Assembly (NCBI GenBank): GCA_965277495.1 | Contig: OZ255824.1 | Span: 744,001-808,000, forward strand | Direction of reading: 5' to 3' | Source: CAHJXG01 sp965277495 | GTDB lineage: Bacteria > Pseudomonadota > Alphaproteobacteria > Acetobacterales > Acetobacteraceae | DNA: 64,000 nt | Part shown: positions 33,777 through 43,041 of the stretch, one piece after another | How positions within the stretch are numbered: position 1 is the stretch's first letter | Layout: each line of letters opens with the position of its first letter | Position numbers and translations under genes: made by a program | The notes under the pieces: model-generated | What the model was told of the DNA's origin: nothing | Database searches by the model: none | Seen by the model: only the letters and a program-made list of their open reading frames with translations

Positions 33777-34691
33777 TTGTCGCTGGAGACGGACCTGATC
33801 CTGGACAGGCGGCGCATCGTGCGCCGCCTGAATCTTTGGCGGGTGCTGGCGGTCGGCGCCGGCGTGATCGCGGTCGCCGCGGTCGTGTTGCCGAGAATCG
33901 GCGGCGGCCTCGGGCAGCATGTGGCCCGGGTCAATATCACCGGCGTCATCAGCGAGGACCGCAAGCTTACCGAGAGCATCGTCGCGCTGGCTAGGGACCG
34001 TAGCGTGCCGGCCGTCATCATCTCGATCGACAGCCCCGGCGGCTCCGTCGCTGGGGGCGAAAGCCTGCGCGGCGCGTTGCTGCGCGTCGCCGCGGTCAAG
34101 CCGGTGGTGGCGGTGATGCGCGGCACGGCGGCGTCGGCGGGCTACATGGTGGCGCTGCCGGCCGCGCGGATCTTTGCCCGGGACGCGACGCTGACCGGGT
34201 CGATTGGCGTCATCCTGCAGACCGGGGAGATCTCGGGCCTGCTCGGCAAGCTGGGCGTGACGGCCGAGGCGATCACGTCCGGGCCTTTGAAGGACCAGCC
34301 GAGCTTCACCCGCGAGCTGACGCCGCAGGGACGCGACTATTTGCACGGGCTGGTGGGCGACATGTTCGACCAGTTCGTCGGCATGGTGGCCGAGGCCCGG
34401 CACATGGACAAGGACCAGGTGCGCGGCCTGGCCGACGGCCGCGCCTATACCGGACGGCAGGCGCAGAAGCTTGGCCTGGTCGACGAGATCGGCGGCGAGA
34501 TCGAGGCGCGGGAATGGCTGGCGCGGGAACGCCACGTGCCCGTGTCGGTGCCGGCCGCCGATCTGAAGCCCGGCGACTTCTATGACCGGACCGTGGGCGC
34601 CGAGTTGACTGGCTTGCTGCGGTCGGCGCTGCCGGGCCTGGCGGCGCCCGCTGGGGCCTGGGCGATCTGGCAGGGCAGTTACGCGCAATAG
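33777..34691 (+). CDS. sppA: Signal peptide peptidase SppA (S49)
   Basis: A 304-residue inner-membrane serine protease that digests cleaved signal peptides. One transmembrane helix near 24-43 (VLAVGAGVIAVAAVVLP), then a single S49 domain with the nucleophile serine in GTAASAGYM and the general-base lysine in GPLKDQPS. It is the short, one-domain form, common outside enterics. The start is TTG 33777, only three bases after rpsA stops, with a poor ribosome site, so translational coupling is likely. Confidence 0.9.
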   Translation: MSLETDLILDRRRIVRRLNLWRVLAVGAGVIAVAAVVLPRIGGGLGQHVARVNITGVISEDRKLTESIVALARDRSVPAVIISIDSPGGSVAGGESLRGALLRVAAVKPVVAVMRGTAASAGYMVALPAARIFARDATLTGSIGVILQTGEISGLLGKLGVTAEAITSGPLKDQPSFTRELTPQGRDYLHGLVGDMFDQFVGMVAEARHMDKDQVRGLADGRAYTGRQAQKLGLVDEIGGEIEAREWLARERHVPVSVPAADLKPGDFYDRTVGAELTGLLRSALPGLAAPAGAWAIWQGSYAQ

Positions 34692-34801
34692 GGTTTACAG
34701 GCTGCATGTTGGTTGACGCGCGGCACCGGGTCCGGCATCGTACTGCCGACTTGCCCTCGACTGGGCCAATCTAAAGCAACGCACTACGGCGATTGAGAAA
34801 A

Positions 34802-35128
34802 ATGACCAAATCCGAGTTGATCGCGGAGCTTGCAGCCGCGAACCCGCATCTGCTCAGCCGGGATGTGGAGCTGATTGTGTCCACCATCTTCGACGAGATC
34901 ACCGGCGCCCTGGCCCGCGGCACCCGCGTCGAGCTGCGCGGTTTCGGCGCGTTCACGGTGAAACGGCGGGACGCCCGCACCGGGCGCAACCCGCGCACCG
35001 GGGAGGCTGTGCCGGTGAACGAAAAGGCGGTGCCGTTCTTCAAGGCCGGCAAGGAATTGCGCGAGCGAGTGGACCGCGGCGCCAGGCCCGCCCGCGCCGC
35101 GGCCCGCGCCGAACGCGTGTTGGCGTAG
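34802..35128 (+). CDS. ihfB: Integration host factor subunit beta
   Basis: A 108-residue DNA-bending protein of the HU/IHF family. MTKSELIAELA opens the helical dimer part; RGFGAFTVKRRDARTGRNPR is the beta-arm region with the DNA-intercalating Pro. The C-terminal tail is Ala/Arg-rich and somewhat longer than in E. coli. ATG 34802 is preferred over an in-frame TTG at 34793. IHF normally helps sigma-54 activators by looping DNA, relevant to PrsR in this genome. The 110 bp upstream holds no gene. Confidence 0.95.
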   Translation: MTKSELIAELAAANPHLLSRDVELIVSTIFDEITGALARGTRVELRGFGAFTVKRRDARTGRNPRTGEAVPVNEKAVPFFKAGKELRERVDRGARPARAAARAERVLA

Positions 35129-35133
35129 CAACC

Positions 35134-35448
35134 GTGCGCATCCTGCTTGCCGTCCCCGTGCTGATCATATTGATCGTGTTCGCCCTGTCCAACCAGCAGG
35201 TGGTGCAACTCGGGCTTTGGCCGACGGACATCATGGTCGACTTGCCGCTGTCGGTTACGGTCCTGATCGCCGCTGGCGTGTTCTTCATTGCCGGCGCTTT
35301 GATGACTTGGGGCGCCAGCGTCGCGATGCGCGGCCGTGCCCGCCGGGCCGAGCGCACCGTCAGGCAGCTCGAGGCCGAGGTGCAGGCATTGAAGTCGCGT
35401 CCGAGCGTTGGCGGGTCCGCCATGGCGCTGCCGCCGCCCGGAGCGTAA
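35134..35448 (+). CDS. lapA: LapA-domain inner-membrane protein
   Basis: A 104-residue protein of the LapA/DUF1049 family. Two transmembrane helices (about 4-22 and 39-62) are followed by a short basic coiled-coil tail (RARRAERTVRQLEAEVQAL). In enterics LapA works with LapB in lipopolysaccharide assembly control. The start is GTG 35134, five bases after the ihfB stop; its stop overlaps the pyrF ATG by one base (TAATG). ihfB-lapA-pyrF is a common alphaproteobacterial order. Confidence 0.85.
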   Translation: MRILLAVPVLIILIVFALSNQQVVQLGLWPTDIMVDLPLSVTVLIAAGVFFIAGALMTWGASVAMRGRARRAERTVRQLEAEVQALKSRPSVGGSAMALPPPGA

Positions 35449-36128
35449 TGGCCGAACTCATCGCGGCACTGGACACCGCGGATGCGGACCAGGCGCAGGC
35501 ATGGGCCGAAGCGCTGGGGCCGCATTGCGGAATGCTGAAACTAGGGCTCGAGTTCGTCCTGGCGCAAGGGCCGGCGGGGGTCCGTACCATCACGGGACGC
35601 CCGGTTTTCCTCGATCTGAAGCTGCATGACATCCCGAACACGGTCGCCGGCGCAGTGCGCGCGGTGCTGCCATTGCGCCCGCGGATGCTGACCCTCCACG
35701 CCGGCGGCGGTTCCGCCATGATCGAGGCGGCGCGCCATGTTGCGGATGCAGGCGGGAATGCGCCGATTTTGCTGGCGGTGACGGTGCTGACCAGCCTCGA
35801 CAGCAACGCCCTGCACGCGACCGGCGTCGCTGGCGGCCCGCGCCAGCAGGTGCTGCGGCTGGCGCGCTTGGCGCTGGGCGCGGGCGCGGATGGCCTGGTG
35901 TGCAGCGCGCATGAGGTGTCGATGCTGCGGGATGCGCTGGGTGCGGGGCCTGTGTTGGTCGTCCCTGGCATCCGACCGTTAGGCGCCGCTCCGGGCGACC
36001 AGGCGCGGACCATGACCCCGCGTGAGGCGGTGGACGCCGGCGCAGACTGGATCGTGGTCGGCCGCCCCATTACGGGCAGTCCCAACCCGGCCGCCGCCGC
36101 CGCTGCGATCGCCGCCGAGATCGCATGA
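35448..36128 (+). CDS. pyrF: Orotidine 5'-phosphate decarboxylase
   Basis: A 226-residue TIM-barrel enzyme making UMP from OMP. The catalytic DxKxxD tetrad is in FLDLKLHDIPNT; KLGLEFV and VVPGIRP bind substrate and phosphate, and IVVGRPIT closes the barrel. ATG 35448 overlaps the lapA stop and the gene end overlaps trpF (ATGA). Length is standard. Confidence 0.95.
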   Translation: MAELIAALDTADADQAQAWAEALGPHCGMLKLGLEFVLAQGPAGVRTITGRPVFLDLKLHDIPNTVAGAVRAVLPLRPRMLTLHAGGGSAMIEAARHVADAGGNAPILLAVTVLTSLDSNALHATGVAGGPRQQVLRLARLALGAGADGLVCSAHEVSMLRDALGAGPVLVVPGIRPLGAAPGDQARTMTPREAVDAGADWIVVGRPITGSPNPAAAAAAIAAEIA

Positions 36129-36751
36129 TCACGCGGGTGAAAATCTGCGGCATCAACTCTGCGGACGCGATGGATGCGGCGGTGGAGACAGGGGCTGACT
36201 ACATCGGTTTCAATTTTTTCCGACTGTCGCCGCGCGTCGTGACGCCGGCGCAGGCCGCGGCTCTCTCGAAGCGCCATCCTGGCGGTCCGGCCCTAGTCGG
36301 GCTGTTCGTCGACCCGTCTGATGACGATGTTGCCGCGGTCCTTGCGGCAGTGGCGCTGGATGTTCTGCAGATCTATGGTCCCCAGGGCCGCGCCGCATCG
36401 TTGCGCTTACTGTTTGGCATTGCGACATGGGCGACGGTCGGGGTGTCCGATGTGCCCGACTTGCCTCTGGCGGCGCCAGGTGTCGACGGCCTGCTGATCG
36501 AGGCCAAGGCGCCGCTCGACGCCGTGCTTCCCGGCGGCAATGCCCAACTCTTCGACTGGTCCATCCTGCACGGCTGGAAATCTCCGATGCCGTGGATGCT
36601 GGCGGGCGGGCTGACACCAGGCAACGTCGCCGACGCCGTCCGCATCTCAGGCGCACCGGCGGTCGACGTGTCATCCGGCGTGGAGCGCAGCCGCGGGATC
36701 AAGGACCCGGCGCTGATCCGGGCGTTTATCCGAAGTGCCCGAATCGGTTGA
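36125..36751 (+). CDS. trpF: Phosphoribosylanthranilate isomerase
   Basis: A 208-residue TIM-barrel isomerase of the tryptophan pathway. It has the opening VKICGINSADAMDAA (general-base Cys), YIGFNFF, and the phosphate-binding AVDVSSGVERSRGIKD near the end. It starts inside the pyrF stop. trpB and trpA, usually next, are separated here by two opposite-strand genes (36781-38548). Confidence 0.94.
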   Translation: MITRVKICGINSADAMDAAVETGADYIGFNFFRLSPRVVTPAQAAALSKRHPGGPALVGLFVDPSDDDVAAVLAAVALDVLQIYGPQGRAASLRLLFGIATWATVGVSDVPDLPLAAPGVDGLLIEAKAPLDAVLPGGNAQLFDWSILHGWKSPMPWMLAGGLTPGNVADAVRISGAPAVDVSSGVERSRGIKDPALIRAFIRSARIG

Positions 36752-36780
36752 ATGCAACATTCCGCTCATTGGGGGCGGAG

Positions 36781-37518
36781 CTAACCCTGCGCCGTCGACC
36801 GGACAACGATCTCGCCCACGTCGACCTCGGCCGGCTGTTCGATCGCGAACGCGATGGCGCCGGCAATCGCATCCGGCGGGATCGCCATCTTGTCCATAGC
36901 GCCGACGATCTGCGCCTTCATCTCCGGATTCGTCATGGAACCAGCAAAGTCCGTTCGCACGAAGCCTGGCGTGATGATCGTCACGCGCAGCTTGTCGCCG
37001 GCCTCCTGGCGCAAACCCTCAGAGATGATGCGCACGGCGAACTTCGTGCCGGAATAGACCGACATGGCCGGCCTGGTCATAAGCCCCGCCGTGGATGCGA
37101 TGTTGACGAACTGTCCGAAACCCTGCTTGCGGAACACAGGCAGCGCCGCCGCGATGCCGTAGAGGAGGCCTTTGATGTTGACGTCGATCATCTCCTCCCA
37201 ATCGTCGACACGCAGCTCGTTAAGGAGCGATATTGGTCCGATGCCAGCATTGCTGACGAGAACGTCGAGCTTGCCGAACCGCTCACATGCCAGCTTGACG
37301 AGATTGGTCAGGTCATCGCGCCGTTTTACGTCCGTGGCCGCGTAGGCTGCATCGCCACCCGCTGCCGTGATCTGATCGGCGACAGCCGCAAGGCGATCCG
37401 GCCGGCGAGCGCCGAGCACGAGCTTCGCGCCGCGCCCGGCGAGCAGCAGCGCCGTCGCCCGGCCGATTCCGCTGCTGGCACCGGTGATTGCGACGACTTT
37501 TCCTTGGACTCCCGACAT
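36781..37518 (-). CDS. Short-chain dehydrogenase/reductase
   Basis: A 245-residue classical SDR. TGASSGIGRA binds NAD(P), NAGIG is the second motif, and the catalytic Tyr-Lys pair is in YSGTKFAV. It resembles YdfG-type or serine-dehydrogenase-like enzymes, but the substrate is unknown. It lies on the opposite strand between trpF and corA, interrupting the usual trpF-trpB-trpA order. The stop faces the trpF stop across 29 bp containing a weak TCCGC/GCGGA stem. Confidence 0.88.
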   Translation of the reverse strand: MSGVQGKVVAITGASSGIGRATALLLAGRGAKLVLGARRPDRLAAVADQITAAGGDAAYAATDVKRRDDLTNLVKLACERFGKLDVLVSNAGIGPISLLNELRVDDWEEMIDVNIKGLLYGIAAALPVFRKQGFGQFVNIASTAGLMTRPAMSVYSGTKFAVRIISEGLRQEAGDKLRVTIITPGFVRTDFAGSMTNPEMKAQIVGAMDKMAIPPDAIAGAIAFAIEQPAEVDVGEIVVRSTAQG

Positions 37519-37570
37519 GAATCTCTCTCCGGTTGGTGTTTTGCCCCGCTCTTGCCCAAACTATGTTCGA

Positions 37571-38548
37571 TTAAATCCACCCCCGGTGCTTGAACCATAG
37601 CAGCGGCAGGATCGCACTCAGCACGATCACCGTCAGCCCGTAGGCATAGCCATACTGCCATTGCAGCTCAGGCATGACCTTGAAATTCATCCCGTAGATG
37701 CTGGCCATCAATGTCGGCGGCACACCGACGACCGAGACGACCGTCAGGATTTTAATGCCGTTGTTCTGTTCGATATTGATGAAGCCCAGCGTCGCATCCA
37801 ACAGGAACTGCACCTTGTTGGTGAGCTGGACATCATAGTCCGAGAGCGAGGCGACATCCTGGCGCAGCGTCTTGAACCGGGGCTGCAAGTCCGCGGGCAC
37901 CCAGTCGCTGGCGACCTCTTTGGTGTACTGCGCGATCCGGCTCACCCCCAGCAGGCTGTCGCGGATGTTGGAAACGCGCTCCCCGGCACTGCCCACGCCG
38001 CGCAGGGTGGCGCGCAACTGCAGGTCCATCCGCGCCGCATTCGGCTTGCCATTGCGTTCGGGCCGGAACACGCGGCGCGAGATGGAGTCGAGGTCCGCGC
38101 CGACGTGTTCCAGGACATCGGCCAGCCGGTCGACGGTCGCCTCCAGCAGCCCCAAGAACGCCGATATGCTGCACGGGTCCCGGTCGTAGGTGGTGAAGCG
38201 CTCGGCAAACCGGTCGAACACCGGCAGGTCGGCGAAGCGCACCGTCATCAAGTGGTCCGGCGACAGCACGAAGCCGAGCGGCGCCGTCAACGAAACTCCC
38301 TCCGCCGAGCGGTAGGTCATCGGCGTGCTGAGATACAGCGCGCGGCCCTCGGTCGACAGGCGGCTGCTGCTCTCGATTTCGGCGAGGTCGGCCTGTGCCG
38401 GCACGCGCAGGCCAGTGAGGCGCTCGGCGGCGGAACGCTCCTCGTCGGTGGGGTTCAGCAGGTCGATCCAGATGGCTCCGGAGCCCGGCAGCTCGGAATG
38501 CGGCTGCAACAAGCGACGGGGGGCGTGGCCGGTGTTGATGTAGAGCAT
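37571..38548 (-). CDS. corA: CorA-family divalent cation transporter
   Basis: A 325-residue Mg2+/Co2+ channel. A large cytoplasmic N-terminal domain leads into two C-terminal transmembrane helices; the selectivity motif GMN is in IYGMNFKVMPEL, and the protein ends in the basic tail WFKHRGWI. It is divergent from trpB across 108 bp that contain the predicted trpB promoter. Not obviously related to tryptophan synthesis. Confidence 0.92.
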   Translation of the reverse strand: MLYINTGHAPRRLLQPHSELPGSGAIWIDLLNPTDEERSAAERLTGLRVPAQADLAEIESSSRLSTEGRALYLSTPMTYRSAEGVSLTAPLGFVLSPDHLMTVRFADLPVFDRFAERFTTYDRDPCSISAFLGLLEATVDRLADVLEHVGADLDSISRRVFRPERNGKPNAARMDLQLRATLRGVGSAGERVSNIRDSLLGVSRIAQYTKEVASDWVPADLQPRFKTLRQDVASLSDYDVQLTNKVQFLLDATLGFINIEQNNGIKILTVVSVVGVPPTLMASIYGMNFKVMPELQWQYGYAYGLTVIVLSAILPLLWFKHRGWI

Positions 38549-38602
38549 GTCCTATCCTATTCCGACTCGGCCCGGCGGCGCACCCCTAAGCAGCAGCGAG
38601 GC

Positions 38603-38631
38603 GTGACCGGCGGCGGGCGGTGCGGTATAAG
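38603..38631 (+). promoter_or_regulatory. Predicted promoter of trpB-trpA-accD-folC
   Basis: GTGACC (38603-38608) and TATAAG (38626-38631) are separated by exactly 17 bp and lie about 25 bp before the trpB start, giving a leader of roughly 20 nt. The separate promoter makes sense because trpF is cut off by two opposite-strand genes. The leader is too short for an attenuator. Confidence 0.5.
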
Positions 38632-38656
38632 TCGGTGCTTGATACAGGAGAGCGAC

Positions 38657-39898
38657 TTGAACGAGATCACGCCCAGTCCGATCGTGCAGGGGGCCCGCCC
38701 CAACAGCCTGCGGCTGGGTCCGGACGCCCGCGGCCGGTTTGGCGAATTCGGCGGGCGCTTCGTGGCCGAGACGCTGATGCCGCTGATCCTGCAGGTCGAA
38801 CAGGCGTACGAGGACGCCAAGCGCGACCCGAGCTTCCAGGTCGAGCTCGACGCCTACCTCAAGGACTATGTCGGACGGCCCAGCCCGCTGTGGTTCGCGG
38901 AGCGGCTGACGAAACGGCTCGGCGGCGCGCGGGTGTATATGAAGCGCGACGAGCTGAACCATACCGGCAGCCACAAGATCAACAACTGCATGGGCCAGAT
39001 CCTGCTGGCCCGGCGCATGGGCAAGACCCGCATCATCGCCGAGACCGGCGCCGGGCAGCACGGCGTCGCCACCGCCACCGTTTGCGCCCTATTTGGCCTG
39101 CCCTGCGCCATCTACATGGGCGCCACCGACGTCGAGCGGCAGAAGCCGAACGTGTTCCGCATGAAGCTGCTGGGCGCCGAGATCAACGCCGTGACCAGCG
39201 GCGCCGGCACGCTGAAGGACGCGATGAACGAGGCGATGCGCGACTGGGTCGCCAACGTCGAGGACACCTACTACCTGATCGGCACCGTGGCGGGACCGCA
39301 CCCCTACCCCGCCATGGTCCGCGATTTCCAGAGCGTCATCGGCACCGAGGCGCGGGCGCAGATCCTCGAAGCCGTGGGCCGGCTGCCGGACGCGATCGTG
39401 GCGGCGATCGGCGGCGGCAGCAACGCCATGGGCCTGTTCCACCCCTTCCTCGACGACGACGCGCGGCTGATCGGGGTCGAGGCGGCCGGGCGCGGCCTCG
39501 ACACGCTGGAGCACGCCGCCAGCCTGTCGCGCGGACGGCCCGGCGTGCTGCACGGCAACCGCACCTACCTGCTGCAAAACGAGGACGGCCAGATTCAGGA
39601 GGCGCACAGCATCAGCGCCGGGCTGGACTATCCCGGCATCGGGCCGGAGCATTCCTGGCTGCACGAGATCGGCCGGGTCGAGTATGTGGCCGCAACCGAC
39701 GCCGAGGCGCTTGAGGCATTCCAGCTCTGCACCCGCACCGAGGGCATCATCCCGGCGCTGGAGCCGGCGCACGCCATCGCCCATGTGGCGAAGATCGCGC
39801 CGGCGATGGGGCCGGACGCGGTCATACTGATGAACATGTGCGGACGCGGCGACAAGGACATCTTCACCGTCGCGCAGCATCTAGGCGTGCAGCTTTGA
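38657..39898 (+). CDS. trpB: Tryptophan synthase beta subunit
   Basis: A 413-residue PLP enzyme condensing indole and serine. The PLP lysine is in HTGSHKINN, the phosphate loop is GGGSNAMGLF, and RPSPLWFAERL and AETGAGQHG are standard. The start is TTG 38657, fixed by AGGAG six bases upstream; longer in-frame readings run through the antisense of corA. Its stop overlaps trpA as TTGA. Confidence 0.96.
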   Translation: MNEITPSPIVQGARPNSLRLGPDARGRFGEFGGRFVAETLMPLILQVEQAYEDAKRDPSFQVELDAYLKDYVGRPSPLWFAERLTKRLGGARVYMKRDELNHTGSHKINNCMGQILLARRMGKTRIIAETGAGQHGVATATVCALFGLPCAIYMGATDVERQKPNVFRMKLLGAEINAVTSGAGTLKDAMNEAMRDWVANVEDTYYLIGTVAGPHPYPAMVRDFQSVIGTEARAQILEAVGRLPDAIVAAIGGGSNAMGLFHPFLDDDARLIGVEAAGRGLDTLEHAASLSRGRPGVLHGNRTYLLQNEDGQIQEAHSISAGLDYPGIGPEHSWLHEIGRVEYVAATDAEALEAFQLCTRTEGIIPALEPAHAIAHVAKIAPAMGPDAVILMNMCGRGDKDIFTVAQHLGVQL

Positions 39899-40725
39899 GC
39901 CGCATCGCCGCCCGGTTTGCCGCCCTGAAACGCGAGGGACGCGGCGCGCTGATCCCGTTCCTCGAAGCCTATGACCCCGACGCCGCCACCAGCATGGCGA
40001 TCCTGCGCGGCATGCCCGGCGCCGGCGCCGACCTGATCGAGATCGGCATGCCGTTCACCGACCCGATGGCGGATGGCCCGACCATCCAAGCAGCCGGCCT
40101 GCGCGGATTGAAGGCGGGCGCGACGTTGGCCCGCACCTTGGCCATGGTGCAGGATTTCCGCCTCGATGACACCGACACTCCGGTGGTCCTGATGGGCTAT
40201 TTGAACCCCATCGCGTCCTATGGCCCGCAGCGCTTCTGCGAGGACGCGGCGGCGTCCGGGGTGGACGGCCTGATCGTCGTCGACCTGCCGACCGAGGAGG
40301 CCGACCTGCTGGCCGGCCACGCGCAAACCCACGCCTTGGACATCATTCGCCTAGTCGCGCCCACGACCGACGACGCGCGCCTGCCGTTGATGCTGCAGGG
40401 CAGCTCGGGTTTTGTTTATTACGTCAGCATCACCGGCATCACCGGGACGCGCAGCGCCTCGGCCGCGAGCCTGGCGGCGGCGATTCCCCGCGTGCGGGCC
40501 GTCACCGACCTGCCGATTGCGATCGGCTTCGGCGTGCGCACGCCCGCGCAGGCGGCCGAGGCGGTGCGGGTGGCGGACGCGGCGGTGGTGGCGTCGGCGC
40601 TGATCGACACGCTCGCGGCCAGCCTGGATGCGGACGGACGGGCCGCGCCCGACACCGCACGGCGGGTGCTGGACCAGGTGCGCGCGCTCGCCGATGGCGT
40701 GCGGAGCGCCAGGGTGCCCGCATGA
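39895..40725 (+). CDS. trpA: Tryptophan synthase alpha subunit
   Basis: A 276-residue TIM-barrel lyase giving indole to TrpB. The catalytic Glu and Asp are in LIEIGMPFTDPMADGPTIQ; YYVSITGITGTR and IGFGVRTP follow. The start TTG 39895 lies inside the trpB stop, so the two subunits are coupled for equal synthesis. Its end overlaps accD (ATGA). Confidence 0.96.
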   Translation: MSRIAARFAALKREGRGALIPFLEAYDPDAATSMAILRGMPGAGADLIEIGMPFTDPMADGPTIQAAGLRGLKAGATLARTLAMVQDFRLDDTDTPVVLMGYLNPIASYGPQRFCEDAAASGVDGLIVVDLPTEEADLLAGHAQTHALDIIRLVAPTTDDARLPLMLQGSSGFVYYVSITGITGTRSASAASLAAAIPRVRAVTDLPIAIGFGVRTPAQAAEAVRVADAAVVASALIDTLAASLDADGRAAPDTARRVLDQVRALADGVRSARVPA

Positions 40726-41672
40726 GCTGGCTCGCCGAATACGTCCGGCCCAAGATCCGCACGTTGCTCGGCCGGCGGGAAGTGCCGGACAATCTGTGGA
40801 TGCAGTGCCCCAACTGCCAGCAAATGCTGTTCACCCGCGACCTGGAGCGCAACCTCAAGGTATGCACCGCCTGCAGCTTCCATATGCGCCCGACCGCGGC
40901 GGAACGCCTGGCCTACACCTTCGACGCCGAGCCCGCTGGGAGCGCTGCTCCGCAGCCCGGCTTCACCCGCATCGAGCTGCCGCGCGTCCCGGCGGACCCG
41001 CTGCGCTTCCGCGACAGCAAGCGTTACACCGACCGACTGAAGGAGGCACGGGAGGCGACCAGCCTGGAGGACGCGATCTTGGTGGCGCACGGCACCATCG
41101 GCGGCCACCGCGCGGTGGTCGCGGTGCAGGCGTTCGAGTTCATGGCCGGCAGCGTGGGCGCGGCCGTCGGCGAGGCCATTGTCGCCGCCGCGCGCCTGGC
41201 CGTGCTGCAGCAGGCGTCGCTGATTGTTTTCACCTCCAGCGGCGGGATGCGCATGCAGGAGGGCGCCGTCAGCCTGATGCAGATGCCGCGCACCGTCATC
41301 GCGACCCGCCTGGTCAAGGAGGCCGGGCTGCCGTTCCTGACGGTGCTGACCGATCCGACCACCGGCGGCGTCACGGCAAGCTTCGCCATGCTCGGCGACC
41401 TGCAGTTGGCCGAACCCGGCGCGCTGATCGGCTTCGCAGGCGCGCGCGTCATCGAGCAGACCGTGCGCGAAACGCTGCCGGATGGATACCAGCGGGCCGA
41501 GTACCTGCTCGAGCATGGCATTCTCGATATGGTAGTGCCGCGCAACGAGATGCGGGATACGCTGGCGCGGCTGATCGGCCTGTTGCGCGTGCCCGTCCAA
41601 GCGCAGGAACCGGCGCCCGAGCAGCAGCCCGATCCGCCGCACGAACAACCGCCGGAGCAAGCCGCCGCGTGA
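40722..41672 (+). CDS. accD: Acetyl-CoA carboxylase carboxyltransferase subunit beta
   Basis: A 316-residue subunit of the carboxyltransferase that makes malonyl-CoA. An N-terminal four-Cys zinc ribbon (QCPNCQQ ... VCTACSF) precedes the crotonase-fold domain with IVFTSSGGMRMQEG, TDPTTGGVTASFAMLG and IGFAGARVIEQT. The C-terminus ends in a Pro/Gln/Glu-rich tail. It overlaps trpA and folC by four bases each (ATGA and GTGA). Confidence 0.95.
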   Translation: MSWLAEYVRPKIRTLLGRREVPDNLWMQCPNCQQMLFTRDLERNLKVCTACSFHMRPTAAERLAYTFDAEPAGSAAPQPGFTRIELPRVPADPLRFRDSKRYTDRLKEAREATSLEDAILVAHGTIGGHRAVVAVQAFEFMAGSVGAAVGEAIVAAARLAVLQQASLIVFTSSGGMRMQEGAVSLMQMPRTVIATRLVKEAGLPFLTVLTDPTTGGVTASFAMLGDLQLAEPGALIGFAGARVIEQTVRETLPDGYQRAEYLLEHGILDMVVPRNEMRDTLARLIGLLRVPVQAQEPAPEQQPDPPHEQPPEQAAA

Positions 41673-42949
41673 GCCATATTCGGCCAGAGAACCGTATCGA
41701 ACCGATCATCGACCGGCTGCATAGCCTGCATCCGCGGCTGATCGACCTCAGCCTCGTCCGGCTGGAACGCCTGCTCGCGCAGTTGGGCCATCCGGAGCGC
41801 CGCCTGCCTCCGGTGATCCATGTGGCGGGCACCAATGGCAAGGGGAGCACCTGCGCCTTCCTGCGCGCGATGGCGGAGGCGTCCGGGCTTCGCGTTCACG
41901 TTTACACCTCGCCGCACCTGGTCCGCTTCAACGAGCGCTTCCGGATTGCTGGAAAACTGGTGTCCGACGCTGCCCTGGCGGATGCGCTCGAACACGTCGA
42001 GCGGGTCAACGACGGCGCTGGGATCACGGTGTTCGAGGTCATCACCGCCGTCGCGTTCCACTTGTTCGCCGCAACGCCGGCGGATTTGTGCGTGCTGGAG
42101 GTCGGGCTGGGCGGACGTGGGGACGCGACCAACGTCATCGAGGCGCCGGCGGCCTGCGCGATCACCTGCATATCGCTGGACCATCGCGAACTGCTCGGCG
42201 ACACGCTGGCGGCGATCGCGGCGGAGAAGGCCGGCATCGCCAAACGCGGGGTGCCGCTGGTGACCGGGGCGCAACCGGCGGAAGCCTTTGCGGCGTTGCG
42301 GGAAGCCGCGGCGTCGGCCGGCGCGCCGCTGCTGGCGCGTGGCCGCGACTGGGACATCGTTCCCAATGGCGGCGGCCTGCAATTTTCCGACCGGGCTGGA
42401 ACGGTCGAGCTGCCTCCGCCGTCCCTGCCCGGCGCCCATCAAGTGGACAACGCCGGCATCGCGGTAGCGGCGTTACGGGCGGCGATGCCGGTGCCGGAAG
42501 CGGCGTGGGCCGGGCTGGCGCGCGCGGAGTGGCCGGCACGGATGCAGCGCTTGCAGGGACGGCTGGCCCGCATGGCGCCGTCGGGTTGGGAGGTATGGCT
42601 GGACGGCGGGCATAATCCTGGCGCCGGTGCGGCGTTGGCGCAGCACGCCGCAGGATGGACAGACCGCCCGCTGCACCTGATTGTCGGCATGAAACAGTCC
42701 AAGGACGCGGCCGAATTCCTGCGCCCGTTGCTGCCGCACGCCGCCCAGGTCGTGGCCGTGCAGGAGCCGGGGCAGCATCTGGCGTTGCCTGTCGAGGCGA
42801 TCATTGCGGCTTCGGGCGGCGTGGCCAAGCCGGGTCCGACGGTCGCGGCCGCCCTCACAAGCCTGCCGTCCGGACCGCCGGCCCGGGTGCTGATCTGCGG
42901 CAGCTTATACCTGGCTGGCGAGGTGTTGAAGGCGGACGGCGATGAATAA
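41669..42949 (+). CDS. folC: Bifunctional folylpolyglutamate / dihydrofolate synthase
   Basis: A 426-residue Mur-ligase-fold enzyme that adds glutamate to folates. The ATP loop is VAGTNGKGSTCAF; YTSPHLVRFNERF, VLEVGLGGRGDATN and the C-terminal LDGGHNPGA are family marks. The GTG start at 41669 overlaps the accD stop. Last gene of the trpB operon in this classic alphaproteobacterial set. Confidence 0.94.
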   Translation: MSHIRPENRIEPIIDRLHSLHPRLIDLSLVRLERLLAQLGHPERRLPPVIHVAGTNGKGSTCAFLRAMAEASGLRVHVYTSPHLVRFNERFRIAGKLVSDAALADALEHVERVNDGAGITVFEVITAVAFHLFAATPADLCVLEVGLGGRGDATNVIEAPAACAITCISLDHRELLGDTLAAIAAEKAGIAKRGVPLVTGAQPAEAFAALREAAASAGAPLLARGRDWDIVPNGGGLQFSDRAGTVELPPPSLPGAHQVDNAGIAVAALRAAMPVPEAAWAGLARAEWPARMQRLQGRLARMAPSGWEVWLDGGHNPGAGAALAQHAAGWTDRPLHLIVGMKQSKDAAEFLRPLLPHAAQVVAVQEPGQHLALPVEAIIAASGGVAKPGPTVAAALTSLPSGPPARVLICGSLYLAGEVLKADGDE

Positions 42950-43041
42950 GCTGCCTTGGGGGGACTTGGCGTATGGCAGAACGTCCCAACTCTTGATAAC
43001 TAGGCGGGTTGGCCGCATTCTTCTACATCTTGGAGCTGGTT

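Noticed and set aside
31875..34688. A 937-codon open frame on the minus strand opposite rpsA and sppA
   Set aside because: Composition is a His/Arg/Gly-rich mirror of the coding strand, with no domains; rpsA and sppA on the plus strand are certain.
37661..38656. Upstream extension of trpB to give a 745-residue protein
   Set aside because: The extra part is the antisense of corA; AGGAG before TTG 38657 and the TrpB N-terminus fix the start.
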